Of a stretch of DNA of 27,200 nucleotides, positions 19,869 through 27,200 are shown piece after piece. The translations under genes were made by a program, and so were the position numbers. The DNA lies in the NCBI RefSeq assembly GCF_000613185.1, contig NZ_CCBB010000004.1:1-27200 (forward strand), read 5' to 3'. The stretch is from Mycolicibacterium cosmeticum (GTDB lineage: Bacteria; Actinomycetota; Actinomycetes; Mycobacteriales; Mycobacteriaceae). Each line of letters starts with the position of its first letter. The first letter of the stretch is position 1. Below the pieces are notes generated by a model. It saw nothing but the letters and a program-made list of their open reading frames with translations. It had not been told where the DNA came from and ran no database searches.

Positions 19869-20069
19869 ATGACCGACGATGCTGCCGGCAGCACGCCGGC
19901 ACACTTCGACGCGGTGGCTGATGCGATGGACAAAGCAGATCAGACATCGATGGAGAGCTGGCGAGCTGAAACTGACCTGTGGGACGAACTTGCTGTTGCA
20001 GATGCCGACTATGCCGCTGGGAACACGATCAGCGGCGAGGAGCTGCGCCGCCGCTATGGACTGCCCTAA
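19869..20069 (+). CDS. Antitoxin-like orphan protein (66 aa)
   Basis: The acidic protein MTDDAAGSTPAHFDAVADAM ends in ADYAAGNTISGEELRRRYGL, a pattern like the C-terminal part of RelB/Phd-type antitoxins that wraps a toxin. GGAG precedes the ATG at a short distance. There is no toxin-like gene beside it, so it is either an orphan, a decoy against a chromosomal toxin or a family I misread. Confidence 0.55.
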   Translation: MTDDAAGSTPAHFDAVADAMDKADQTSMESWRAETDLWDELAVADADYAAGNTISGEELRRRYGLP

Positions 20070-20367
20070 TCGGGGGCTCCCTCATAACACCCACGGCACG
20101 GCAGGCCACATCAGATCAACACTGTCCCGACGTTCCGCCGTGTCGTCGACGAGCCGCCCCAGACAGCGCTCAGCCGCCTGCCCACCGGCATCGACCAGCC
20201 AACGCAACAACTCACGCTCCACCACTGACCGAGTATGACCCCGCTGTACCGAAAAGGACCGACCGCCGGTACATACAGGTAGAAGCCCCTGCTGACCAGC
20301 CAGTTAAGGATCTGCAATCTGTTTTGGGACCGCGCTGTTGACAGGACCGAGCCGTAAAATCTGACAC
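20070..20367. promoter_or_regulatory. Upstream region of the EspC-like operon
   Basis: No clear gene. TGTACCG (20245-20251) and CGGTACA (20267-20273) are inverted repeats 15 bp apart, a possible operator, and TTGACA occurs at 20338-20343 close to the operon start. A matching -10 element at normal spacing is not obvious. Confidence 0.4.
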
Positions 20368-20898
20368 ATGGACCATGGCGAACAGCAGCGCTCACGCTGC
20401 GCAGCCAGCGTGAGCGCGATGCTGATGGTGCGGCACCAGGCATCGTGGTTCGCGCAGGTTGGCCGCGGTGATGGTAGGCCGCCAGCAGCGCTGTGGAAGG
20501 CCGTCCTGGCCGAGGACTGGCCCACCGTGTGCAGGGAGTGGGATAAGTGGGTCCAGCCCGTGTTGCGCGAGATGGACAAAGCGGAACGAGAGTGGCGGGC
20601 GACGATTGCGGTCATGGCCGACTCGGCCGCGCGCGCGGTCGGCCAACCATTCCCCGCCGACATTCATGATCCGATGGCGGTGCAGCGTCAGTTTGGGACG
20701 TGGATCCGCAAGCAAGTCACCGCGGCGCGCGAAGGTGTGCGATCCGATGAGTGGGCCCAATTTTCGCAAGCACTACCCGCCGAGCTGCAGCCGATGGCCG
20801 CTGAGCATCCCACGTACCAAGCCGAGGTGGCCGCCACAACGTTCGAAATCGAGGCTCTACACCGCAACCTGGAAGCAGACGCAGACGAGGGGAATTGA
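20368..20898 (+). CDS. Hypothetical W-rich helical protein, first gene of the EspC-like operon (176 aa)
   Basis: A soluble, mostly helical protein with many tryptophans (SWFAQ, LWKAV, DWPTV, EWDKW, REWRA, TWIRK, EWAQF) and no membrane segment or catalytic motif. I do not recognise a family. It stops at 20898, just before the next start (TTG 20900), so it is the first gene of the unit. Because it precedes an EspC-like gene, a chaperone or an EspA/EspE-type secreted component are candidates, without direct evidence. Confidence 0.65.
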   Translation: MDHGEQQRSRCAASVSAMLMVRHQASWFAQVGRGDGRPPAALWKAVLAEDWPTVCREWDKWVQPVLREMDKAEREWRATIAVMADSAARAVGQPFPADIHDPMAVQRQFGTWIRKQVTAAREGVRSDEWAQFSQALPAELQPMAAEHPTYQAEVAATTFEIEALHRNLEADADEGN

Positions 20899-20899
20899 G

Positions 20900-21172
20900 T
20901 TGCCGTCATCATTTGAAATGGACCCGCATGCCACTCAGGATGGCCTGACCAGCGCCGACAGCGGACGCGCCAGGACCAGCGCCTCGGGTGTTCCCTTGCC
21001 GCCGGCGGCAGACCAGTACACCGCTCCGTTCTTCACGGTGGCCACCGCGCTACTAGAAGCCAAGGCCCTGGAGGTCGGTACCCGCACCGCTGCCGGCCAG
21101 GTCGCCACCCTCACCACGGTGGCCGCCGTTGAGACCACTGAGGCAGCCAACGCCGACGCCCTCAGGACGTAA
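20900..21172 (+). CDS. EspC-like (type VII secretion-associated) small protein (90 aa)
   Basis: The C-terminal helical block (YTAPFFTVATALLEAKALEV followed by TAAGQVATLTTVAAVETTEAANADAL) resembles the ESX secretion-associated EspC family (T7SS_ESX_EspC). TTG 20900 has GAGGGG 7 bases upstream; ATG 20918 is the alternative. A YxxxD/E secretion signal is not seen. It is directly followed, 12 bp later, by the membrane protein gene. Confidence 0.55.
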   Translation: MPSSFEMDPHATQDGLTSADSGRARTSASGVPLPPAADQYTAPFFTVATALLEAKALEVGTRTAAGQVATLTTVAAVETTEAANADALRT

Positions 21173-21184
21173 AGGCGCATCACA

Positions 21185-21781
21185 ATGGGATCGCCGTGGC
21201 AGTCATCCGAACCTCAAGCTGCGCAACCACATTGGCCCACCAACGGGGTGGGCCAACCACCGTACGGGCCGCCACCACCGGTCCACCCGGTCTCCCACGA
21301 ACCTCGGCGCTGGGGTCTGATTGTTGCTGTGGTGGCGGCCAACATCGTGGCCGTAGCCGCGGCCTCGGCAATCACCTACGCGGTCACCAAGGACAGCACC
21401 TCCAGCACAGCCGCGCCATCGCCTTCGCCGACCGCACCCACCTATACGCCCGCCGAACAGGACGCAGCCAAGAGCAAGGTGTGCCACACATTCGATTCCG
21501 CAGTTAGAGGCACGGGAGCATCGGACGGGCTGATCGTGAATGGCGATCTCAACATTCCGGTCGTCCTTAGAAAAATGAACAGCGTTGCGGCAGTAGAGAA
21601 TTCGATATCCCCGGCTACGCCCAATGATGTCGCCGAGGCAGCGAAAGAGTACATCCAGTCCGCCATAGACGTCTCCAGCGCAGCTTTGGCGGGTAGACCA
21701 GCTATCGAGGTGAATCGGTTGACGGACGTGGGGAATGTCGCGACATATGCGTTGGCCGATGCGTGTGGGTTGCCGCACTGA
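21185..21781 (+). CDS. Pro-rich N-terminal membrane protein (198 aa)
   Basis: A proline-rich cytosolic leader (GQPPYGPPPPVHPV) precedes one transmembrane helix (about residues 42-68, LIVAVVAANIVAVAAASAIT) and a TSS/PSPSPTAPTYTP linker; the outer domain has cysteines near residues 99 and 194 that could form a disulfide. Similar alanine/proline-rich membrane proteins occur beside EspC-like genes in mycobacteria. Its stop TGA overlaps the ATG of the next gene by one base (TGATG). Confidence 0.75.
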   Translation: MGSPWQSSEPQAAQPHWPTNGVGQPPYGPPPPVHPVSHEPRRWGLIVAVVAANIVAVAAASAITYAVTKDSTSSTAAPSPSPTAPTYTPAEQDAAKSKVCHTFDSAVRGTGASDGLIVNGDLNIPVVLRKMNSVAAVENSISPATPNDVAEAAKEYIQSAIDVSSAALAGRPAIEVNRLTDVGNVATYALADACGLPH

Positions 21782-24222
21782 TGCCGGCGACAAATAGTGG
21801 TCAGGACGCAACAGGTAGAGCCGGCTGGGATCGGCGATACCGCGTAATTGCCACGCAGGTCTTCCAGCAAGTGGTGGCCGCTCGCCCTGCGCCGGATGGG
21901 TTCAATCCAGATCAAGCCGAGCCTAACGGCACCAGCGATATCCCCCGTCCATCAGGGGCATACACGGCTGCGCTGATCGCCCCGGGGGAGTGGCCCGAGG
22001 TCTCTGAGTCTGCTGTCATGAATTACTCACAAGCGGTGGCAAAGTGGGCGCGGGATCATGCCGAGGCAGACCAGATTGCGACCGGCCAGGCCGGTCGGGT
22101 CTTCGATGGCGATTGGACCGAGGGCGAGGGGCGAGAAGCCGCCCAAAGACATTACAGGACACTGCATCTAGCACACGAAAACTTGGTGGACCTCGCCAAG
22201 GACGTTGCCATCCGCAGTGACCGACTCAGTAAAGATATCCACACCGCGAAACGCAAGATGCGTAACGCACACGACGCCGCACACCGAGAAATCGAACAAG
22301 CCCTGATGACTAACCGGGGCCAACCCGTTGCCGTGGGACCCATCATCGCGAAATATCGCCCACACATCGAAGTGGCCTCAACACAATTACTGGGTTACGG
22401 CCAACAAGAGACCGCTGGCCTGACGAAGCAATTCGGCCCTCCACCGGAAGCGCCGCCGTCAACAGGTGATGGGGGCGGCCTAGGTACCGAGCATTCGACA
22501 GACAAGCCCGCAAATGAAGCTTCGCCAGCCGATGCACTTGACGGAAAAAAGCCGCACGGCGACGGAAACGGGCTGGGAACAAATCCCAGCTCGGACAGTC
22601 CTAATGGACTGCCGACATCGATTCAAAACGTCCCCTCGTCGACATTAGGGACTCGCCCCTCCACTGATCGCGGCGGAGGGAGTATTACGTCCCCGCCTCT
22701 AACTGGTCGCGAGTCGCTGCCTACTTCACCGTTGTCGGCTCCATCAGTGGGTGGTGGTGGCGGTGGCGGGAGTTCACCGCTAAGCGGCCTGAGCAGCGGG
22801 GCCGGGTCGATGCAGGGCTTGACTGGCGGCATGAACAGCGGCTTGTCCGGTGGCTCGTCGGCGACTGGTGGTGCGTCGCAGGCGTCCGGAGCATCGTCAC
22901 CGGCATCATCGCTGGGTAGTGAGTTTGGGCGCGGCCTAGCGGCGGGCAGTTCGACCGCGGGTGGGTTCTCACCGGCTAATACTGCTGCAGCGCAGGCTAT
23001 TCCGCAGACACCCACAGGCCCGCTGGCGGCGGCTCCGTTGGCTGGGGGTACTGCTCCTGCGTCAGCGGCACCGGCGGCCGCCAGCTCTGCTCCCGGCCCG
23101 GCCAGCTCGTCGACCGCTGGCGGGGTGGGCGTTCCGGCTGGGGCGGCGAATGTGGGTGGTGGCATGTCGACACCGATGTCTTCGTATGGTTCGGTGTTGC
23201 CGCCTGCCGCGGCGAGCGCCGCTAGTGCGGCTGGAGCGGCTGTGTCGTCATCGTCGGGGGCGGCGGCCGCTGGGCCGCCCGCCAGTGCAGGCAATGCGGC
23301 TCCTGGGGCTCCGGGTTTTCTGCCGGGGGTGCGCGATAGCGCTCCTCCTGCGCGGGTTCCCCGGGATGTGTCCATGACCGATCTGGAGAACGCGCGGACG
23401 GCTGTTGCGGATCTGGCGGCGGCGTCCAGTGTGGCGTTCCCGGGGCTGGAATGGGCGGTGGCCGTGGCCCGCGGCAGCACTGGGGTTCCTGATCTGTGGG
23501 TGTGCAACAACGAGGGTGCATGCTTCATCCCCGCCGGGGTGTATCTGTTGCGCAGCATGCCGGTGGCCGCGCACTTGGACGCGGATTTCGACGATCGTTG
23601 GTTTGGCTGGTTCAACCCGGCTGAGCGTGTGGTGCGCGCGGTCCGGGCGATGGGTTATGCGGTCTCGGCCGTGGCCACCGGCTGGCCGCATGCGTCCGAT
23701 TTCGTCGACGAGGCCACTCCGGACGTGGCGATCGGGGTGGGTCCATCCAGTGCTGCTCAGGAGGCTTTGGCTGGGTCGCTCACCCGCGACCGTTCGCATC
23801 GCTTGGAGACCCTCAACTCGGGTCTGTATCGCGAGTTGGCCGCCGATGAGGACGCGGCCGAGGTGTATGCCCGATATCTGATTCAGCAGGCGGTGTTCGG
23901 CGGTCCGGAGTTGTCCTCCACAGCGCAGGCGGTAGGTCGTCTGGTGGTGGGCCGGCAGTGGCCTGCTGAGGCGCAATGGGATGCGTTGCAGGCCGAGTAC
24001 ACCGACGCGAATCTGATGACGGGTTCACAACGTCCCGGAATTCTGGGTGTGGAAGACCGGCACCAGCTGGTGACGTATCGCGAGCTGTTCCAGCGCTGCC
24101 GGCGGGTGGAGACTCTGCTGTGCTGGCGTGAGGAAAGCCCCGCTGATGTCGCCTACGCTGCAGCGATGGCCGGTATTGCCACTCCCTCGCTGATGTCGGT
24201 GGTCGCGACCAGCCACCGGTAG
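21781..24222 (+). CDS. Large protein with WXG-like helical domain and novel C-terminal domain (813 aa)
   Basis: Residues about 60-190 are helical and include GDWTEGEGREAAQRHY near residue 111, like the W-x-G turn of WXG100/ESX proteins, with heptad-type leucine spacing after it. Residues about 215-525 are a linker of Gly, Ser, Ala, Pro and Thr. Residues about 530-813 form an independent C-terminal domain (SMTDLENARTAVADLAAASS, DRWFGWFNPAERVVRAV, VYARYLIQQAVFGGPEL, TYRELFQRCRRVETLL). I do not recognise this domain. ATG 21781 overlaps the previous stop. The fusion of a helical secretion-type head, flexible linker and C-terminal domain recalls PPE and T7SS effector designs. No toxin motif is identified. 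Confidence 0.8.
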   Translation: MPATNSGQDATGRAGWDRRYRVIATQVFQQVVAARPAPDGFNPDQAEPNGTSDIPRPSGAYTAALIAPGEWPEVSESAVMNYSQAVAKWARDHAEADQIATGQAGRVFDGDWTEGEGREAAQRHYRTLHLAHENLVDLAKDVAIRSDRLSKDIHTAKRKMRNAHDAAHREIEQALMTNRGQPVAVGPIIAKYRPHIEVASTQLLGYGQQETAGLTKQFGPPPEAPPSTGDGGGLGTEHSTDKPANEASPADALDGKKPHGDGNGLGTNPSSDSPNGLPTSIQNVPSSTLGTRPSTDRGGGSITSPPLTGRESLPTSPLSAPSVGGGGGGGSSPLSGLSSGAGSMQGLTGGMNSGLSGGSSATGGASQASGASSPASSLGSEFGRGLAAGSSTAGGFSPANTAAAQAIPQTPTGPLAAAPLAGGTAPASAAPAAASSAPGPASSSTAGGVGVPAGAANVGGGMSTPMSSYGSVLPPAAASAASAAGAAVSSSSGAAAAGPPASAGNAAPGAPGFLPGVRDSAPPARVPRDVSMTDLENARTAVADLAAASSVAFPGLEWAVAVARGSTGVPDLWVCNNEGACFIPAGVYLLRSMPVAAHLDADFDDRWFGWFNPAERVVRAVRAMGYAVSAVATGWPHASDFVDEATPDVAIGVGPSSAAQEALAGSLTRDRSHRLETLNSGLYRELAADEDAAEVYARYLIQQAVFGGPELSSTAQAVGRLVVGRQWPAEAQWDALQAEYTDANLMTGSQRPGILGVEDRHQLVTYRELFQRCRRVETLLCWREESPADVAYAAAMAGIATPSLMSVVATSHR

Positions 24223-24339
24223 GCGGTCAACCTCCGGTGATAGCAGTCGCGATATCGGCTGTATCCAGCGTGCGCGATAGGTGTCCCGCTATGGGCGGTG
24301 ATAGCAGTGGTGTTTTCACTCGCGATAGTGGGCGTGATA
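24223..24339. repeat. Phased GATA motifs between two convergent genes
   Basis: GATA occurs at 24239, 24251, 24276, 24300, 24324 and 24336, spaced 12, 25, 24, 24 and 12 bp. Most copies read GCGATA or GTGATA. The 118-bp gap lies between the 813-aa gene and the end of the relaxase. Such phased arrays bind proteins cooperatively. Confidence 0.6.
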
Positions 24340-27200
24340 TCAGAGTTCGAAGCCGCCCCGGTCGCGGGTGTGGGCGCGTTCGCGTTCCTGCTGGGCGTGA
24401 CGATCGGTCCAGCGCCGATTGCGTGCCTGGGTCTTCTGGTAGGTGTCGAGGGCGCGGTTGCGGCGGTCGAGTAGTTCGACGGCCGCCGAGTTCGCCGGTG
24501 AGGGTGCGGCCGCGTGGGGTTCGCCTAGCAGGGTGGTGACTCGTTCGGTGGCGGTGCGATGGGCCTGCGGGGTCGATGGAGCGCCGATGTGTTGTGTCCA
24601 CGGCAGGGTCTCGGCGAGGGCCTGGACGACGGTGTGGCCGGGTTGCTGTTCGGGGGTCGGTGTGTGGACGAGCAGGAGTTTGGTGTTGGTGGCGGTGGCG
24701 TGTTCGGTGAAGTAGCGCAACAGTTTTGGGTCTAGGTGATCGGCGTCGTCGATGACGACCAGGTTGCCTGGCGGGATGGTCCACTGACCGTTGTCGATCA
24801 ATTCGCGAGTTCGGCGCGGGCTGGCGATGCGGTCGACGTCGTAGGGCTGGTTGGTGGCGTCTGCGGCCGCCGCGCGGGTGGCCGGTACGGCCAGGACGTG
24901 TTTGTTCTTGCCGTGCGCCGCGGCGGTGACCGCGGCCAGGGCGGCGTGCTTGTCGGCGTCCGATCCCACGGTGAGGACCTGGACGTTCTGCATGCTCGCG
25001 GTGATGGTGGCCACCGCCGCCTTGCTGGCGTCGTCGAGGTCCTCCCACCCGTGTGCCGGCGGCGGGTACACGGTGGCCGGGCTGAGCTGCCAGGACGCTT
25101 CAATCTGAGTCACCTCGGCCGCCAGCATGGGCAGCTCGGCAGCAACGGCGCGCTCCGCCCGGGCGCGATCGGCAGCCTGAGCGCGGTCGGTGAGGTGGTG
25201 GTGGTGGGCGATGCGGGCGGCTGCGCGGGCGCGGGTGCGCGCCTCGAGCAAGTCGACGACGGGTTCGGTCAGCAGCTCTCGGTCGGTGTCGGCGGCCGCG
25301 ACGGCGGCCGTCTGGTCGCGGACATCGCGACCGACGATTTGGGACAGGAGCGCGGCGGCTTCGCGGGCGGTTCCACGCTGCCCGACGTGGACACCAGGGG
25401 TGCGTTCACCGTGTGCGTGGTCGGCTTCCTCGGCGTCTCGGGTGTAGAGGTAAGCGTGGTTGGTGTCGCGGCCTCGGGTGAGCCCGACGTAGGCCAATCC
25501 CCTGTGTGCTCGCTCGGCCGAGAGCAAGGTGTGGGTGGTGTCGGCGGTCGCGCCTTGGGCGGCGTGCACGGTGACCGCCCAACCGAGGTGCACGTGGGTG
25601 CGGAGATAGTCGCCCTCGAACGCGACGCGAGCCCCATCGCCGAGGCGGCGGGCGGCCACCCGGCCGGTTTCGGGGTCCACGCGATAGACCTCCCAGCGTT
25701 GTCCGTTGCGCACGGGTGCATCGGTCGTGAGGCGCATCTCGCCGGCGTCGTAGACGGCAATGCTGGGGTCGTTCTCCCGGCTCATCACAAGGTCGCCGAC
25801 AGCGATCCGATGACCGCGGGCGGCGGCCACCGTGGGGGCGCTGGCCTCGATGGTGTCGTTGTGAATGCGGATGTTCAGTTCGTCGACCATCTCCCACGAA
25901 TCGCCGACCAACAGCGCGTCTTTCCCCGCCTCGCGATCACGCTTGAAGGCGGCCACCGCATCGTCACCCATCGACACCGCGTCCCCGGTAGCGAGGCGGT
26001 CATGGCGGCGGTACCAGTCCACCGCGCGGCGGCGTGCTTTAGCCCCGCCGTGGCGCACGCTCAGCGACGCGGTGCGCTCCTCAGCGTCGCGCATGCGCCA
26101 CACTTCGGTGAGGTGCTGGGTCCAAGGCAGATCGGCACATAGTTGCTCGAACATGCCACCGCGCGACTTCACCGGCGCCAGCTGATGGGCGTCGCCGACA
26201 AGGACGGTTTTGGCCCCTGCCGCGGTGGTGGCGGCCAGCAGTGCACGCCACTGCGGGGTCCCGACCATGCCGGCCTCGTCGACGACGATCAGAGTGCGCG
26301 CATCGAGTTGCAGCGACCCCCGACGCAGCCGTGTGAGGGCACTGTCGATGGTCCGGCCGGTGTCACCGGCGGCCTCTTGCACAGCGACGTCAACGGCCCT
26401 GCCGGTGGGCGCGAGCACCAGCACCCGATCGTGGCCGCCGCTGCGCGCCACGCCCTCACGCAGCACCCGCAGCGATGTTGTTTTGCCCGCTCCAGCGGGA
26501 GCGGAGAGGGGTTGGACGAGCCATGGACTGGTGGCAATGGCGGTGATGGCGCGGGCCTGCTCAGCGGACAGATCCTCGGTGTCGAGGACGGTGGCGGGCA
26601 GGGCCGCGGCGGGGTTGCTGGCGCCCATGAGCGCCACGATGGCGGCCTCTTCGGCGATGATCGGCGCGGTGGTGAACCGTTCGTATTTTTCGCGTTCATG
26701 GGCCTGACGCGGGGCAGTCAGCGGGACGGCCATTCGGTCGGCCAGGACCTCCAGCACGCCCAGTGGACCTTGGGGTGCGCCATCGATGGCGATCGGGAGT
26801 CGGGCGCCGATCGCTTCGATGAGATCGGCACGAGTGAACGCCGGTTTGGTGATGTCGGCGGCCGCGGCGCGGGCGGCATCCACCACCGTTTCAAGGTCGG
26901 TGCGGCTCCCGCGGGCGGTGCGCCGCGCGTGGCGGGCCTGCTGTTGGGCGGTGTGGTCGAGTTCGAACGGGCCGAACCGGTCGGCCCATTCCTGACGAAG
27001 TTCGGGCCAGGGTTTGTGTTCGGGTTTAGCCGGCCGCGTGGCCTTTTGGGCTGCCGAGAGCTGCGCGGCCGACAGTGTGTCAGCGTCGTTGGCGATCAGG
27101 TTGGCCTCAGCCCATTCGTGCAAGGCAGAGGAGCGTTGTGACGCCTCATCGATCAGGTCTCTGGGCACGCCCGCGACATCGCCCAGGCCGCTGTAGGGGT
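24340..27200 (-). CDS. MobF-family conjugative relaxase-helicase (TraA-like), C-terminal part
   Basis: This continues the relaxase from 1-1013 across the circular join. It contains the helicase half: Walker A SAPAGAGKTTSLRVL (about residues 507-521 of the joined protein), Walker B VVDEAGMVG, motif III-like VLVGDAHQLAPVKSRGG, and the C-terminal VTVHAAQGATADTTH and YVGLTRGRD blocks of superfamily 1 helicases. The last 250 residues are arginine- and alanine-rich, with DDADHLDPKLLRYF suggesting a further nucleotide-binding-like fold. The protein would nick oriT and unwind plasmid DNA for transfer. The stop is TGA at 24340-24342. No coupling protein or type IV/VII transfer channel gene is present. 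Confidence 0.95.
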   Translation of the reverse strand, partial: PYSGLGDVAGVPRDLIDEASQRSSALHEWAEANLIANDADTLSAAQLSAAQKATRPAKPEHKPWPELRQEWADRFGPFELDHTAQQQARHARRTARGSRTDLETVVDAARAAAADITKPAFTRADLIEAIGARLPIAIDGAPQGPLGVLEVLADRMAVPLTAPRQAHEREKYERFTTAPIIAEEAAIVALMGASNPAAALPATVLDTEDLSAEQARAITAIATSPWLVQPLSAPAGAGKTTSLRVLREGVARSGGHDRVLVLAPTGRAVDVAVQEAAGDTGRTIDSALTRLRRGSLQLDARTLIVVDEAGMVGTPQWRALLAATTAAGAKTVLVGDAHQLAPVKSRGGMFEQLCADLPWTQHLTEVWRMRDAEERTASLSVRHGGAKARRRAVDWYRRHDRLATGDAVSMGDDAVAAFKRDREAGKDALLVGDSWEMVDELNIRIHNDTIEASAPTVAAARGHRIAVGDLVMSRENDPSIAVYDAGEMRLTTDAPVRNGQRWEVYRVDPETGRVAARRLGDGARVAFEGDYLRTHVHLGWAVTVHAAQGATADTTHTLLSAERAHRGLAYVGLTRGRDTNHAYLYTRDAEEADHAHGERTPGVHVGQRGTAREAAALLSQIVGRDVRDQTAAVAAADTDRELLTEPVVDLLEARTRARAAARIAHHHHLTDRAQAADRARAERAVAAELPMLAAEVTQIEASWQLSPATVYPPPAHGWEDLDDASKAAVATITASMQNVQVLTVGSDADKHAALAAVTAAAHGKNKHVLAVPATRAAAADATNQPYDVDRIASPRRTRELIDNGQWTIPPGNLVVIDDADHLDPKLLRYFTEHATATNTKLLLVHTPTPEQQPGHTVVQALAETLPWTQHIGAPSTPQAHRTATERVTTLLGEPHAAAPSPANSAAVELLDRRNRALDTYQKTQARNRRWTDRHAQQERERAHTRDRGGFEL
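27008..27200. repeat. Terminal redundancy, copy 2 (circular join)
   Basis: Identical to bases 1-193; see the first copy. The sequence returns to its beginning here. Confidence 0.93.

Noticed and set aside
22623..23615. 330-aa minus-strand frame
   Set aside because: Antisense to the low-complexity linker of the 813-aa protein, whose repeat composition creates open frames on both strands.
24736..26142. 468-aa plus-strand frame
   Set aside because: Antisense to the relaxase gene in a G+C-rich region, with Gly/Val-rich composition typical of a shadow frame.
1..27200. CRISPR array
   Set aside because: No regular 28-36-bp repeats with unique spacers were found; the regular arrays present have 6-15-bp units.

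Overview
The window reads as one complete circular plasmid from a mycobacterium, most likely a non-tuberculous species. Bases 1-193 are repeated exactly at 27008-27200, so the circle is about 27,007 bp and the last 193 bases are the join. One gene, a MobF relaxase-helicase on the minus strand, runs across this join. The mycobacterial reading rests on high G+C, a WhiB protein, an MmpL transporter, an EspC-like type VII secretion-type gene cluster and typical actinobacterial small proteins. No rRNA, tRNA, CRISPR array or intact insertion sequence was seen.

Layout. (1) 24340-27200 plus 1-1013, minus: the relaxase. Its upstream region (1014-1375) carries six GGTAAA-type repeats and a 15-bp inverted repeat, candidates for oriT, oriV or an operator. 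(2) 1376-4730: putative replication initiator with a coupled downstream gene, a structured leader that may encode an antisense RNA, a ribbon-helix-helix protein, a WhiB regulator and a divergent XRE regulator. (3) 4752-5131: a nested inverted repeat of about 133 bp next to a two-helix membrane microprotein. (4) 5460-7450: partition locus (ParA plus an RHH protein) with clusters of ACGT-core repeats before and after it, and an Abi/HEPN gene with its own promoter, hairpin and terminator leader, lying between these clusters. (5) 7461-9236: XRE/ImmA-type pair, diverging from a duplicated 67-aa basic protein and a 39-aa zinc ribbon. (6) 9264-9975: serine resolvase and a probable res site.

(7) 10027-11731: amino acid permease and PadR regulator sharing the palindrome CCGATATCGG. 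(8) 11830-12090: a chrB-like remnant. (9) 12091-17706: MmpL transporter, DUF6188-like protein, TetR and hotdog thioesterase, tied together by GTATCG/CGATAC operators, plus a second divergent TetR. (10) 17817-20069: RHH-YfbU protein, a weakly supported small ORF, a second two-helix microprotein with a hairpin-rich leader and strong terminator, and an antitoxin-like orphan. (11) 20368-24222: a tight four-gene operon (W-rich protein, EspC-like protein, Pro-rich membrane protein, 813-aa protein with a WXG-like helical domain), ending 118 bp from the relaxase in a region with phased GATA motifs.

Together the genes cover replication, partition, dimer resolution and mobilisation, with several stabilisation or defence modules (Abi, XRE/ImmA, antitoxin-like) and an envelope or transport cargo. 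No type VII secretion motor and no type IV coupling protein is present, so the plasmid is probably mobilisable with outside help rather than self-transmissible. All assignments come from reading the sequence and motifs; no database search was made.
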